From Achromobacter sp. AONIH1 (lineage in GTDB: Bacteria; Pseudomonadota; Gammaproteobacteria; Burkholderiales; Burkholderiaceae_B): a DNA stretch of 64,000 nt. The notes below the pieces were generated by a model. That model saw only the letters and a program-made list of their open reading frames with translations, had not been told where the DNA came from and searched no databases. The stretch lies in contig NZ_CP026124.1 in the NCBI RefSeq assembly GCF_002902905.1, positions 2,232,001 to 2,296,000 of the forward strand, given 5' to 3'. A program made the position numbers and the translations under genes. Below are positions 25,571 to 35,550 of the stretch, in pieces; the first letter of the stretch is position 1, and the number at the start of each line of letters is the position of its first letter.

Positions 25571-27406
25571 ATGCTCTCCCTGTTCCAGCGAAAACGGCCC
25601 CCGGTCGCTGCCGCGCCGTCGCCAGCCCTCGCCACCGACCTTCCGAAAGGGCTGATGCGGCCGGAGTCGGCCGCATCGCTGCTGGGCACCCCGCGCCGGC
25701 AGAAGCTGCTGGAACACATCTGGCAGCGCACCTCACTCTCGCGCAGGCAGTTCGCCACCCTGTACCGCGCGCCACTGGAGCGATACGCCGAGCTGGTCCA
25801 GGTCTTCCCGGCCTCCGAAGCGCACCACCACGCATACCCGGGCGGCATGCTCGACCATGGCCTCGAAATCGTCGCCTACAGCCTGAAGCTGCGGCAGTCC
25901 CATCTGCTGCCCATCGGCGCCAGTCCCGAAGACCAGGCGGCGCAGGCCGAAGCCTGGACTGCGGCCGTCGCCTATGCCGCGTTGCTCCATGACATCGGCA
26001 AGGTGGCGGTCGATCTGCACGTCGAGCTGGCCGACGGCAGCACCTGGCACCCGTGGCACGGCCCCCTGCGTCAGCCGTACCGCTTCCGCTACCGCGACGA
26101 TCGCGAGTACCGGCTCCACAGCGCCGCGACAGGCTTGCTCTACCGGCAACTGCTCGACCGCGATCTGCTGGACTGGCTCAGTGGCTATCCCTCCCTGTGG
26201 GCGCCGCTGCTCTACGTCCTGGCCGGGCAGTACGAGCACGCCGGGGTACTGGGCGAGCTGGTTGTGCAGGCCGACCGCGCCTCCGTCGCCCAGGAGCTGG
26301 GCGGCGATCCCGCGCGCGCCATGGCCGCGCCCAAGCACTCGCTCCAGCGCAAGCTGGTCAACGGGCTGCGCTACCTGCTCAAGGAAGAGCTGAAACTGAA
26401 CCAGCCCGAAGCCTCCGATGGCTGGCTCACGGACGATGCGCTTTGGCTGGTGAGCAAGACCGTTTCCGACAAGCTACGCGCGCATCTGCTGTCTCAGGGC
26501 GTCGATGGCATCCCTGCGAACAACACCGCGGTGTTCAATGTGCTCCAGGACCATGGCATGTTGCAGCCGACGGCCGACGGCAAGGCGATCTGGCGCGCGA
26601 CCGTGACCAGTTCGACCGGCTGGTCCCACTCATTCACCCTGTTGCGGCTGGCACCTGCGCTGATTTGGGAGCCTGGCGAGCGGCCAGCGCCGTTCGGGGG
26701 GACGGTGGCGATCGACACGACAGCGGCCGACAAAGATGCCGATGCCTCGGTGCAATCGGTGGCAATCGCGGCAACGCCTCCTGCCGAAGAGCAGCAGTCC
26801 GCTCCATGGACGGACGCTGACGGCGCCGCTGCCCCGGTTCACCCGTTCGCTGCCCAGGCCGTGCCCGATGTCATGGAAGACATGCTCGCGATGGTGGGAA
26901 TGGGTGATTTGCCTGCTACCCGGCAGGATGTAGAAGCCGTCTCGATCGAAGCGCTTGCACCGTCCCTGGCGAAGCCTATGCCTCCATCACCAGGGCCCGC
27001 GCCCACGGCCGCGCAACCATCCGGTGAACACTTCATGGCATGGCTGCAACAGCGCGTCGCCTCGCGGCGGCTCATCATTAACGACGCCAAGGCGCTCGTG
27101 CATACCGTGGGCGACACCGCGTACCTGGTCAGCCCCGGCGTCTTCCAGCGTTACGCGCAGGAACACCCGCAGGTTGGCACGCTGGCGAAGCTGGAAAACC
27201 TGCAGGATTGGCAATGGGTCCAGAAACGTTTCGAGCGGCTGCAACACCATCGCAAGCAGCCCAACGGCTTGAACATCTGGACGTGCGAAGTGACAGGGCC
27301 TCGCAAGTCCCGTCAGTTGCACGGCTATCTGCTTCGTGAACCGCATTCCTTATTCAGTGAGATGCCGCCCAATAATCCCTATCTTTCCCTTAAGGGTGGC
27401 TCATAG
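25571..27406 (+). CDS. traI: MobH-type relaxase TraI (TIGR03760)
   Basis: 611 residues. Relaxase of the HD-hydrolase (MobH) type that nicks oriT and leads the DNA into the recipient. The metal-binding motifs are seen as 'HHHAYPGGMLDHGLEIV' (about 83-99) and 'YAALLHDIGKVAVD' (about 135-148). A Pro/Ala linker (about 430-500) leads to the C-terminal DUF1528 domain ('RLIINDAKALVHTV', 'GLNIWTCEVTGP'). ATG 25571 begins the family-typical N-terminus MLSLF; upstream in-frame codons are not conserved-looking. oriT should be near but was not identified. Confidence 0.9.
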   Translation: MLSLFQRKRPPVAAAPSPALATDLPKGLMRPESAASLLGTPRRQKLLEHIWQRTSLSRRQFATLYRAPLERYAELVQVFPASEAHHHAYPGGMLDHGLEIVAYSLKLRQSHLLPIGASPEDQAAQAEAWTAAVAYAALLHDIGKVAVDLHVELADGSTWHPWHGPLRQPYRFRYRDDREYRLHSAATGLLYRQLLDRDLLDWLSGYPSLWAPLLYVLAGQYEHAGVLGELVVQADRASVAQELGGDPARAMAAPKHSLQRKLVNGLRYLLKEELKLNQPEASDGWLTDDALWLVSKTVSDKLRAHLLSQGVDGIPANNTAVFNVLQDHGMLQPTADGKAIWRATVTSSTGWSHSFTLLRLAPALIWEPGERPAPFGGTVAIDTTAADKDADASVQSVAIAATPPAEEQQSAPWTDADGAAAPVHPFAAQAVPDVMEDMLAMVGMGDLPATRQDVEAVSIEALAPSLAKPMPPSPGPAPTAAQPSGEHFMAWLQQRVASRRLIINDAKALVHTVGDTAYLVSPGVFQRYAQEHPQVGTLAKLENLQDWQWVQKRFERLQHHRKQPNGLNIWTCEVTGPRKSRQLHGYLLREPHSLFSEMPPNNPYLSLKGGS

Positions 27407-27463
27407 TTCCCAGTTATTCGACTTAATTTGACGGACTAACTGCTGAATACTTGGATTCCAATG

Positions 27464-28549
27464 TTATTTTTCACTATTTCGACTCAAAACCCTATAAATT
27501 GTGGTCCTGGATAAATTCAAAATTTCGGCGGCCTTACTTACATTCCCTCCAGACTTGCGCATGACCTCCAATATGTGGAGATCTGACAACTCTCGGAGTG
27601 AGCCGTTCGCGCGCACCGCCGCACTATCGTTCAGAACGGAAGCTGAATGTTCATTACAAGACTTCGTATACAGAACGATTCCGTTCTTCATGTGAGACTT
27701 CAGACAGAAATCACCAGCGACAACGAAATCGCCATAAAACAAGTCACTGACGCTGTAACGCTTATGCAGCACGTCGGCCTGATCGAACATCTCTAACGCA
27801 TTTCTCGTCACAGACAAGACATCTCCAAACTTATTTACCGACACCAAACCTGCCAAGTGCGTATCGATAAAATCTGCGTCATAGTGAATTCTAAAAACAC
27901 TATTTTCTTTATGTGCGTCAAGGAATAACCTATTTTCAATCTTGATGGCTGCACTCAGCAGTTTCCGCTCAACCAAGCGAGATTTGAACTCCTCGCTACC
28001 TGTCACATTGAGAATTCCGACGACCTTTCCCCATCCTCCCCAGATGGGTACAGCACAGCAGAACATGTTAAGAAACTCATCAAGGTAGTGTTCTGCGCCA
28101 ATTAGAGTGATTGGCTTTTTCTCCTTCAATGCGCAAGACGGCGCTGTCGTACCGGTGTCGCTCTCCAAAATACGTCTACCGACGTGAAGTGCGAATCCAC
28201 GAGACGCAGGATTGGAGCCGTGCTTTGCACGGATGATGACGCCTTGGGCATTGGTACAGTAAGCCACCCAATTCTCACCGCCGAACGAATCCCAGATTGC
28301 CTCGATCTCCTCGCCGACGATGGCCGATAGATCACGATCCTGCTCATTCAAGAGGTGTGGGGAGTAGCCCCTATCCACCAATCGGTGATCGCCCAAGCGC
28401 AGGCCGTGAGAGCGGCTTCGCAACCAAGATTGGACCAGCCAACTCGGGATTGCGGAATCGTCGGGTGCATTACCTGCCTCAATCGCTCGCTTGACCGCCA
28501 TAAGTGAGCTCGCGTAGGGCGCCCCATACTGGTGCACTGCATTCATCAT
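27464..28549 (-). CDS. GAF-Fis transcriptional regulator (AcoR-like, without AAA+ domain)
   Basis: 361 residues. The N-terminal half looks like the GAF sensor of AcoR-type activators ('SWLRSRSHGL', 'NWVAYCTNAQGVIIRAKHG', 'SDTGTTAPSCALKEKKPI'). A PAS-like stretch follows ('GLVSVNKFGDVLSVTRNALEMF'), and the C-terminus is a Fis helix-turn-helix (GGNVSKAAEILNLSRTTIYRVL). The sigma-54 AAA+ ATPase domain (about 230 residues) that normally lies between is absent, so it cannot act as a classical enhancer-binding protein. It is divergent from the GMC oxidoreductase operon, its likely target. AAGGGGG precedes ATG 28549; ATG 28546 is possible. Confidence 0.82.
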   Translation of the reverse strand: MMNAVHQYGAPYASSLMAVKRAIEAGNAPDDSAIPSWLVQSWLRSRSHGLRLGDHRLVDRGYSPHLLNEQDRDLSAIVGEEIEAIWDSFGGENWVAYCTNAQGVIIRAKHGSNPASRGFALHVGRRILESDTGTTAPSCALKEKKPITLIGAEHYLDEFLNMFCCAVPIWGGWGKVVGILNVTGSEEFKSRLVERKLLSAAIKIENRLFLDAHKENSVFRIHYDADFIDTHLAGLVSVNKFGDVLSVTRNALEMFDQADVLHKRYSVSDLFYGDFVVAGDFCLKSHMKNGIVLYTKSCNEHSASVLNDSAAVRANGSLRELSDLHILEVMRKSGGNVSKAAEILNLSRTTIYRVLSRNSEK

Positions 28550-28568
28550 CGCCCCCTTGCGTGCCTGA

Positions 28569-28587
28569 GTGTTCACTTTTGTAACAC
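28569..28587. promoter_or_regulatory. Inverted repeat upstream of the GMC oxidoreductase operon
   Basis: GTGTT-N9-AACAC lies 20 bases before the regulator start in the divergent gap. It is a candidate binding site for the GAF-Fis regulator. No sigma-54 type -24/-12 promoter was seen in the gap. Confidence 0.4.
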
Positions 28588-28720
28588 GAGGCCAGAAAAA
28601 ATCCACCAAAACGTGCCTGCATGAATTTTTTCCTGCTACTTATCGGTAAGTGCCCCACCCAAAGCAGGATGCGATATTCATGTCACCGAACACAATAGCG
28701 CCATCAAAATAGGAAAAACC

Positions 28721-30319
28721 ATGAATAACAAGAGTTTTGACGTTTTAGTCATTGGCAGTGGTGCCGCCGGCTGCGTGGTTGCTGGATATCTTGCGGAAAA
28801 TACAGATGCCAGCATTGCCGTTATTGAGGCTGGCTCTAAAGATAAAGATCCCCTCATTCATATACCAGCGGGGTTCGGAAAAATACTAGCCGAGGACAAG
28901 CATGTCTGGCCCGATTTCACGGTTCCGCAGCATGGGAGTCAACGTCGCTTCCGCTCTGGGAAGGTGCTAGGTGGCGGCACATCAGTTAATGCGATGTGCT
29001 ATGTGCGCGGACAGCGCAGAGATTTCGACGGATGGGAAAAAGCTGTCAATGGTGAAGCCGGATGGTCCTATGAAACCATGTGGAAAACCTTCATCGAGCA
29101 GGAAACGAACGACACATTTCACAATGAGCATCACGGCATTAGCGGTACGCTCTCAGTTCAACTGCCCAAGGGTATTAACGAACTCAATCAGTATTGTCTA
29201 AAAGCGTTTCAGGAGTACGGCCTTCCTTATAACCCTGACTATAACGGCACCAGTCAAATCGGGGTTTCCCCTGTTCAATCGAACATCCAGAACAAACGTC
29301 GCTGCAGTGCGGTAGAAGCTCATCTTCGGCGTCATATCGAAAGTGGGCGCGTTACCCTTCTCTGCGACACTACAGTGACTCGTGTATTGATCGAAGGCCA
29401 ACGAGCTGTCGGCGCTGAAGTGCTGACATCTACCAGCCGATCCGAGATCCACGCCGGCTTAGTCGTGCTCAGTGCTGGCGCGGTACACAGTCCCAAAATT
29501 CTGATGCATTCAGGGGTGGGACCAAGCGCGCATCTATCGGATGTTGGCATCAAGGTTAAAGTCGACGCGCCTGGGGTCGGAGAAAACCTCCACGACCACC
29601 CCATCATTCCGCTGAGCGCATATGTCAAAGGTGACCTGGGCTATCAGAATGTTGCCCAGGGTTTGGGCACGCTCAAGGCCGGCGTGCGCTATATCCTCAC
29701 CAAGGACGGCCCCGCCTCGGGCAACGGCATTGAAACCGTTTCGTACTGGGACCCGCTCGACTTCACGGCCGAGCCGACAGTCCAGTGCTACCACGTCCCG
29801 ATCATTTCCCAAGACGGCCTGAGCCCAACCGGCACACGCTCGGGCATTACCTTCGAGTTGGTTGTCCTTCAGCCCAAGAGCCGCGGATGGATTCGCCTGG
29901 CCGATGGGGACCCCACTTCTAGGCCCCTCATCAATCCCAACTTCATCGGGCATGAATACGATCTGAAAGTGGCTGTCGAATCGGTCAAGGCCATGCGAGA
30001 AGTCCTGCAGCAGGAATCTCTAGCGCATGTCATCGATGAAGAGGTTTCACCAGGTAGCGCCATCAAATCCGACGAACAGATCGGCGAATGGGTCAGGAAA
30101 GTGGCCACCACCATGTGGCACCCAGTAGGGTCTTGCCGCATGGGCAACGATGAACGAGCAGTGGTAGACGCGAGGCTCCGCGTAAAAGGGGTAGATCAAT
30201 TGCACGTCATCGATGCGTCGATCATGCCTAATATCACCAGTGGCAATACCAATGCTCCCACTCAGGCTCTGGCCCGTCATGCAGCCAAATTATTGGTAGC
30301 CGATTACTTCAAACGCTGA
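28721..30319 (+). CDS. GMC-family FAD alcohol dehydrogenase/oxidase
   Basis: 532 residues. The FAD dinucleotide motif is at residues 12-22 (GSGAAGCVVAG); GMC signatures are 'GKVLGGGTSVNAMCYVRG' (about 84-101) and the catalytic histidine region 'TMWHPVGSCRMG' with 'GNTNAPTQALA' near the C-terminus. It is of choline dehydrogenase/AlkJ size and probably oxidises an alcohol to an aldehyde at the membrane. First gene of a three-gene unit with an outer-membrane channel and an aldehyde dehydrogenase. Base composition is clearly more AT-rich than the ICE core. Substrate unknown; an aromatic or long-chain alcohol is plausible. Confidence 0.88.
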   Translation: MNNKSFDVLVIGSGAAGCVVAGYLAENTDASIAVIEAGSKDKDPLIHIPAGFGKILAEDKHVWPDFTVPQHGSQRRFRSGKVLGGGTSVNAMCYVRGQRRDFDGWEKAVNGEAGWSYETMWKTFIEQETNDTFHNEHHGISGTLSVQLPKGINELNQYCLKAFQEYGLPYNPDYNGTSQIGVSPVQSNIQNKRRCSAVEAHLRRHIESGRVTLLCDTTVTRVLIEGQRAVGAEVLTSTSRSEIHAGLVVLSAGAVHSPKILMHSGVGPSAHLSDVGIKVKVDAPGVGENLHDHPIIPLSAYVKGDLGYQNVAQGLGTLKAGVRYILTKDGPASGNGIETVSYWDPLDFTAEPTVQCYHVPIISQDGLSPTGTRSGITFELVVLQPKSRGWIRLADGDPTSRPLINPNFIGHEYDLKVAVESVKAMREVLQQESLAHVIDEEVSPGSAIKSDEQIGEWVRKVATTMWHPVGSCRMGNDERAVVDARLRVKGVDQLHVIDASIMPNITSGNTNAPTQALARHAAKLLVADYFKR

Positions 30320-30362
30320 TCAAGCAACCGATTGCTGGTCTCAAAATGCCAAGGACTAATCG

Positions 30363-31250
30363 ATGAAAAACAATTTCGATAAATTATCTTTTTCGACGCT
30401 ATTGTTTGCTGGTTTGCTGCCCACTTTTCCCACAACGTGCCTAGCCTTGGATATCGATGGCGGTGATTATACGCCTCTGCCTGATGGCTCCAATATGGCA
30501 TTGCTTTATTACAACCATGGCTACAGCCATAGCGCTTACTCTCACGGCAACAATGTCGGGGGCGGAAGTCATCTGACCCAAGATATCGGTATTCTGAGGA
30601 TGATCCATTTTATGGAGGTGGGTGGCTTCATAATGGACCCACAATTCCTTTTGCCCTTCGGTCACGTGAGCGGGAAGCAGGCGGGTGCGGATCTGGGCAC
30701 TGGCAATGGCGTTGGGGATCTCATCCTCGCCAACACGGTATGGCTCGTGAACAACCCTGTGACCAAGACTTATTTCGGCGTTACGCCAATGATCACCTTA
30801 CCCACAGGCAGTTACGACAAGGATGATCCACTGAACATAGGCGAGAACCGACACAAATACACCCTGCAATTAGGGTATAGCCAGGAATTGGTAGACCGAT
30901 TGACGCTGGATGCGGCCTTCGACGGGACGCATTTCGGAGACAACGATCGCTACGGCAGCGGCAAAGCCACGTTATCCCAGCGCACGCTGTACCAAGGTCA
31001 GGTGATCTTCCGTTACAACCTCACTGCCAACCTCGACATCCGTACTTCCTACTCCCGTCAGTGGGGCGGTGAGCAGTTCGTTGATGGCGTGAGTCAGGGC
31101 CGACCCAACGAAAGCAAGTACACCATCGGCACGGCTTACATGCTACCCAGCAAAACCCAGCTCATCCTTGGCTGGGGCCGTGATACCAGCATCGATAACG
31201 GTTTCAAGACTTCAAGCCAGATTAATTTCAGGATCGCGCAAGTCTTTTGA
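30363..31250 (+). CDS. Outer-membrane channel-like protein (MetA-pathway/SphA-like)
   Basis: 295 residues, signal peptide about 1-29 (ending CLA). The mature protein has the opening 'DGGDYTPLPDGSNMALLYYNH' and closes with alternating hydrophobic strands ending in Phe (INFRIAQVF), as in outer-membrane beta-barrels. This is the 'putative MetA-pathway of phenol degradation' family, often next to catabolic genes for hydrophobic compounds and believed to help uptake. It lies between the GMC oxidoreductase and aldehyde dehydrogenase genes, same strand, with gaps of 43 and 21 bases. Confidence 0.8.
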   Translation: MKNNFDKLSFSTLLFAGLLPTFPTTCLALDIDGGDYTPLPDGSNMALLYYNHGYSHSAYSHGNNVGGGSHLTQDIGILRMIHFMEVGGFIMDPQFLLPFGHVSGKQAGADLGTGNGVGDLILANTVWLVNNPVTKTYFGVTPMITLPTGSYDKDDPLNIGENRHKYTLQLGYSQELVDRLTLDAAFDGTHFGDNDRYGSGKATLSQRTLYQGQVIFRYNLTANLDIRTSYSRQWGGEQFVDGVSQGRPNESKYTIGTAYMLPSKTQLILGWGRDTSIDNGFKTSSQINFRIAQVF

Positions 31251-31265
31251 AGTAATAGAGAGTAG

Positions 31266-32582
<1,317 letters not shown>

Positions 32583-32618
32583 TTTTAGTTTTATGCAAAG
32601 CTAGTCCAAAAGTCGTTG

Positions 32619-32657
32619 CTTTGTCCGAGGGATGGCGCCAAGTGCCCTCGGACAAAG
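32619..32657. terminator. 13-bp inverted repeat, probable bidirectional terminator
   Basis: CTTTGTCCGAGGG and its exact complement are separated by 13 bases. It sits between the convergent aldehyde dehydrogenase and GTPase genes, where both operons must stop. The T-runs are poor (TTGT on one side; GACTTTT a few bases away on the other), so termination may need more than the hairpin. Confidence 0.6.
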
Positions 32658-32695
32658 TTGTCTAGTCGCCACAGTGTAGGCGATGTTTGCCAGTT

Positions 32696-34279
32696 TTATA
32701 CACGCAGGGCCTCTTGAATCCCGTGCAGTTTTTGCCCGCTGGACTCCAACAACTCCTGCATGCGTCGGGCACTCTCCTCCAGCCTCCGCAGCGCCGCACT
32801 ACACGGATGCACAGCGCCAGCCGCCATGTCCATCAGACGGGTACGAACCGCGCGCTCCAGCGCGTTGTACAGCCCCTCGTGATCCAGATCCTCCATGGCG
32901 ACTGTCTGCCGGATCGCCTCGTCTGTCTTGCCTGCATAGGAAGCTTGGTTTGCGACGGAAAGAGGTTCCCCGCCGATGCATTCAGCAGGCGTAATGCTTG
33001 GAGACGTTGGGACAGACAGCACGTAGTCGGATAGTTGTTCATTGACCTGCCGCACAAACGCGGCTTCAAGCCGAGCAGTCACCTCGTCGCACACTTTCTG
33101 AATCTCGCCCATACTGGCATGGCGTTCCAGCAATGCTGGTAGCTCTGGAATGATCTCACGCCAGGCTGACTGCACCATGCGCGCCTGGCGCCGTGCAAGC
33201 TTTGCATCCTCCGCCTTCACCGCCTGCCCCAGGTCTTCCAGGGCGGGCACGGTTTCGGCATTCAGTTCGCCCAGCACATGCTCCTGTAGATGGTGCAGCA
33301 GCACCTCGGCCGGCTTGCGCTGCTTGTAGGCAAGCGCCGGCCCAGTGATGTCCAGCAGCGCACCATAGAGCCTCTCAAAGCCTGCGTCGGCCATGGCTGC
33401 ATCCGTTTCCTCCTGCTCGCGTGCTACATGCACCGACACGGACACCGGGGCTCTCAGCAGTTGCGGTGCCACTCCCAGAGACAACAGCTTCTCCTTCGCC
33501 CGCTCGTACACATCCGCTTCTTGCAATGCACGGTTGGCCCCCGTCTTGTTGCGCAGACACTTGACGATGGCACCATCGACTTCGTCCTCCTCGATGAAGT
33601 CGCTGCGCGTCACGACGGGCAACAGGGGTTTGCTGCGGCGCAGTTCGCGCGCCAGCTCGTCGAGTTCCTGTACCTGGCCAGGCGATGTCGAACTGGACAA
33701 CCACAGGACGCCATCGGCGCTGTCCAGAAAGCGCTGCGTCAGCGCCGCATTTTTATCGGTGCCGGAGTGCAGGCCGGGGGTGTCCAGCAGCACCAGCTTC
33801 TCCCCCAGGCACACGCCCTGGAGCCGCGCCGTGGTCTCAACGGCTCCCTCGCGAAAGCGCTGCGCGGTCTCCACGATCTGCCCGGCTTCCAGGTGGAAGT
33901 ACCGCACGCTGCGCCCCTGCCGCTGAAATCGCTCGGCCAGGAAATTGCACAGCGAACTCTTGCCGGCGTTGAACTTGCCAAAGACCAGCAGCATGGCCTT
34001 TTCGTCGAACGTCTGCGCCAGCGCTTGAGCGGGCCGCAGCCTCTCCCATTGGTCGGCCCAACGGCGCTCGCTCGCCTTCACATTCGCGTTGATGGCTTGC
34101 ACCTGGCGTGCCAGGGCACCGTCGGGTTGCAGGCCATCCTGCTTCAGCGAACCATCGTGCAAGGCTTGCACCAGCCCGGAAAGCCAATCATGCATCTGCT
34201 GCAAAGCAGGTTGCAGATTGCGCTCGCCGATGCCGAACGCATCCGCTGCATCCATGAATCGCTGCTCGGCAGTACTCAT
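32696..34279 (-). CDS. Dynamin-like GTPase, second of a pair
   Basis: 527 residues. G1/P-loop GKFNAGKSS at 101-109, a G3 DTPG at 166-169 and a G4-like TRSD at 224-227 (Arg in place of the usual Lys). The long C-terminal part (about 300-527) is helical with heptad-like stretches, as in the middle and effector domains of bacterial dynamin-like proteins. No membrane helix is obvious. The gene starts 4 bases inside the partner GTPase gene, which in turn starts inside benE. Bacterial dynamin pairs act in membrane remodelling, repair, vesicle release or phage resistance; which applies here is unknown. Confidence 0.78.
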   Translation of the reverse strand: MSTAEQRFMDAADAFGIGERNLQPALQQMHDWLSGLVQALHDGSLKQDGLQPDGALARQVQAINANVKASERRWADQWERLRPAQALAQTFDEKAMLLVFGKFNAGKSSLCNFLAERFQRQGRSVRYFHLEAGQIVETAQRFREGAVETTARLQGVCLGEKLVLLDTPGLHSGTDKNAALTQRFLDSADGVLWLSSSTSPGQVQELDELARELRRSKPLLPVVTRSDFIEEDEVDGAIVKCLRNKTGANRALQEADVYERAKEKLLSLGVAPQLLRAPVSVSVHVAREQEETDAAMADAGFERLYGALLDITGPALAYKQRKPAEVLLHHLQEHVLGELNAETVPALEDLGQAVKAEDAKLARRQARMVQSAWREIIPELPALLERHASMGEIQKVCDEVTARLEAAFVRQVNEQLSDYVLSVPTSPSITPAECIGGEPLSVANQASYAGKTDEAIRQTVAMEDLDHEGLYNALERAVRTRLMDMAAGAVHPCSAALRRLEESARRMQELLESSGQKLHGIQEALRV

Positions 34280-35550
34280 ACTGCCTCCAGCGTGGCCAAC
34301 GCTTGCAGCGCCTTATCGGCCGCAACCCGTTCCGCCTCGCACTGGGCGATCTGAGATGCCAATGCCTGCCGATCGTCCGACAACTCGAAATAGCGGGCGA
34401 AATCGCGGCCCAATCTGTCGCGTCCCTCCGGTTCGCAGAAGATTTTTCGCAGATCCTCGCGGTATTTGACCGACACCCCCATCACCGCGACCATGACCGT
34501 GTCCAGGCTGGTGACCGAGGTCTGCTGCGCCTGCGGCAGCCCCACCACACCGTGCTTGACCAGGTGGGCATTGATGGCAATGCAGGCGCGTGAATAGGCG
34601 ATCTGGATGCGCGCACGCTCCTGCTTGCCGGCCGTGAGCTTGAATGCGTTCTCGAAGGAGTCGGGCACCAGCGCCTGGTCGGGACCGCTGACCTCCAACA
34701 CGGGCTGCAGGTCGATCTGCACCTTGTCGAGCACCTCGATCAACCCTTGTTCGAACGCTTGACGCTGCTGGTGCTGGGTGTCTTGCAGCGATTGCAGGCG
34801 CGACTGCGCATCGGACTTTGCCGATTGCAACTCGCCCCGGATTTCACCGAGAAGCAGTGCTGTCTCGTGCACCCTTGCCGCCGGCACTTCGGCGATTGCC
34901 TCATGCAGCACCGCTTGAAGAGCGGGAATCCCGCTTTTCTCGATCAGCAGCTTCTTGCCTCCCTCCACGCCTTGACGGTGGCGTGTGGAGGAAACCTGGT
35001 GCAGCGGCAATTCCGGTGCCTGCGCGTGGATGGCTGTCACAACCTTGTCCAGATGTGCGTCGTCGGCCATCTGATCCACCTGGGTCAGCACGAACAGCGC
35101 CCGTCGCCGCGTGCGTTGCTGATCCGCGTCGAGGGCATGCAGCAGCGTGCGTTCCGCAGCATCGAGTTCGCCTTCCTTGGCCGCATGGACGAACAGGCGA
35201 ATGTCGGCCTGAAGCCAGGCGGCGTGGTACGCATGACCGTCATCGGCCAATCCGACATCGGCATCCAGGCCTGGCGCATCCAACCAGCGCACGTCCGGCT
35301 GGACGTGCTCGGCCAATGCCACAGTCTCTCGCTTGTCCGCCACGGCAAAGGCATCGCTTCCCAGGAGTTCGTTGAGCAAGCGGCTTTTGCCGTGGTTGTA
35401 CTTGCCCATCACCGTTACCGTGGCCTGCGGTCGCTGCTGGACCAGCACGCGCAAACGCGCCAAGTCCTGTGATCGTGCGGGAAGAACTGCCAGCACATCA
35501 CGCTCGGCAATATCAAAAGTCTCCGTATCCATCGTTGCCACCTTCGTCAT
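34276..35550 (-). CDS. Dynamin-like GTPase, first of a pair
   Basis: 424 residues. P-loop GKYNHGKSR at 49-57, G3 as DAPG (91-94), G4 TQVD (156-159). A coiled-coil-like segment (about 235-280) and a helical C-terminus follow. The resemblance to the partner (GKxNxGKS, same plan) suggests a heteromeric dynamin pair. ATG 35550 has AAGGA 9 bases upstream and overlaps the benE stop by 4 bases. The in-frame extension further upstream is only the benE shadow. A function in benzoate metabolism is not known. Confidence 0.78.
   Translation of the reverse strand: MTKVATMDTETFDIAERDVLAVLPARSQDLARLRVLVQQRPQATVTVMGKYNHGKSRLLNELLGSDAFAVADKRETVALAEHVQPDVRWLDAPGLDADVGLADDGHAYHAAWLQADIRLFVHAAKEGELDAAERTLLHALDADQQRTRRRALFVLTQVDQMADDAHLDKVVTAIHAQAPELPLHQVSSTRHRQGVEGGKKLLIEKSGIPALQAVLHEAIAEVPAARVHETALLLGEIRGELQSAKSDAQSRLQSLQDTQHQQRQAFEQGLIEVLDKVQIDLQPVLEVSGPDQALVPDSFENAFKLTAGKQERARIQIAYSRACIAINAHLVKHGVVGLPQAQQTSVTSLDTVMVAVMGVSVKYREDLRKIFCEPEGRDRLGRDFARYFELSDDRQALASQIAQCEAERVAADKALQALATLEAV

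Noticed and set aside
28610..28720. Sigma-54 promoter for the GMC oxidoreductase operon
   Set aside because: No GG-N10-GC type -24/-12 pair with good flanks; the regulator also lacks the ATPase domain needed for it.
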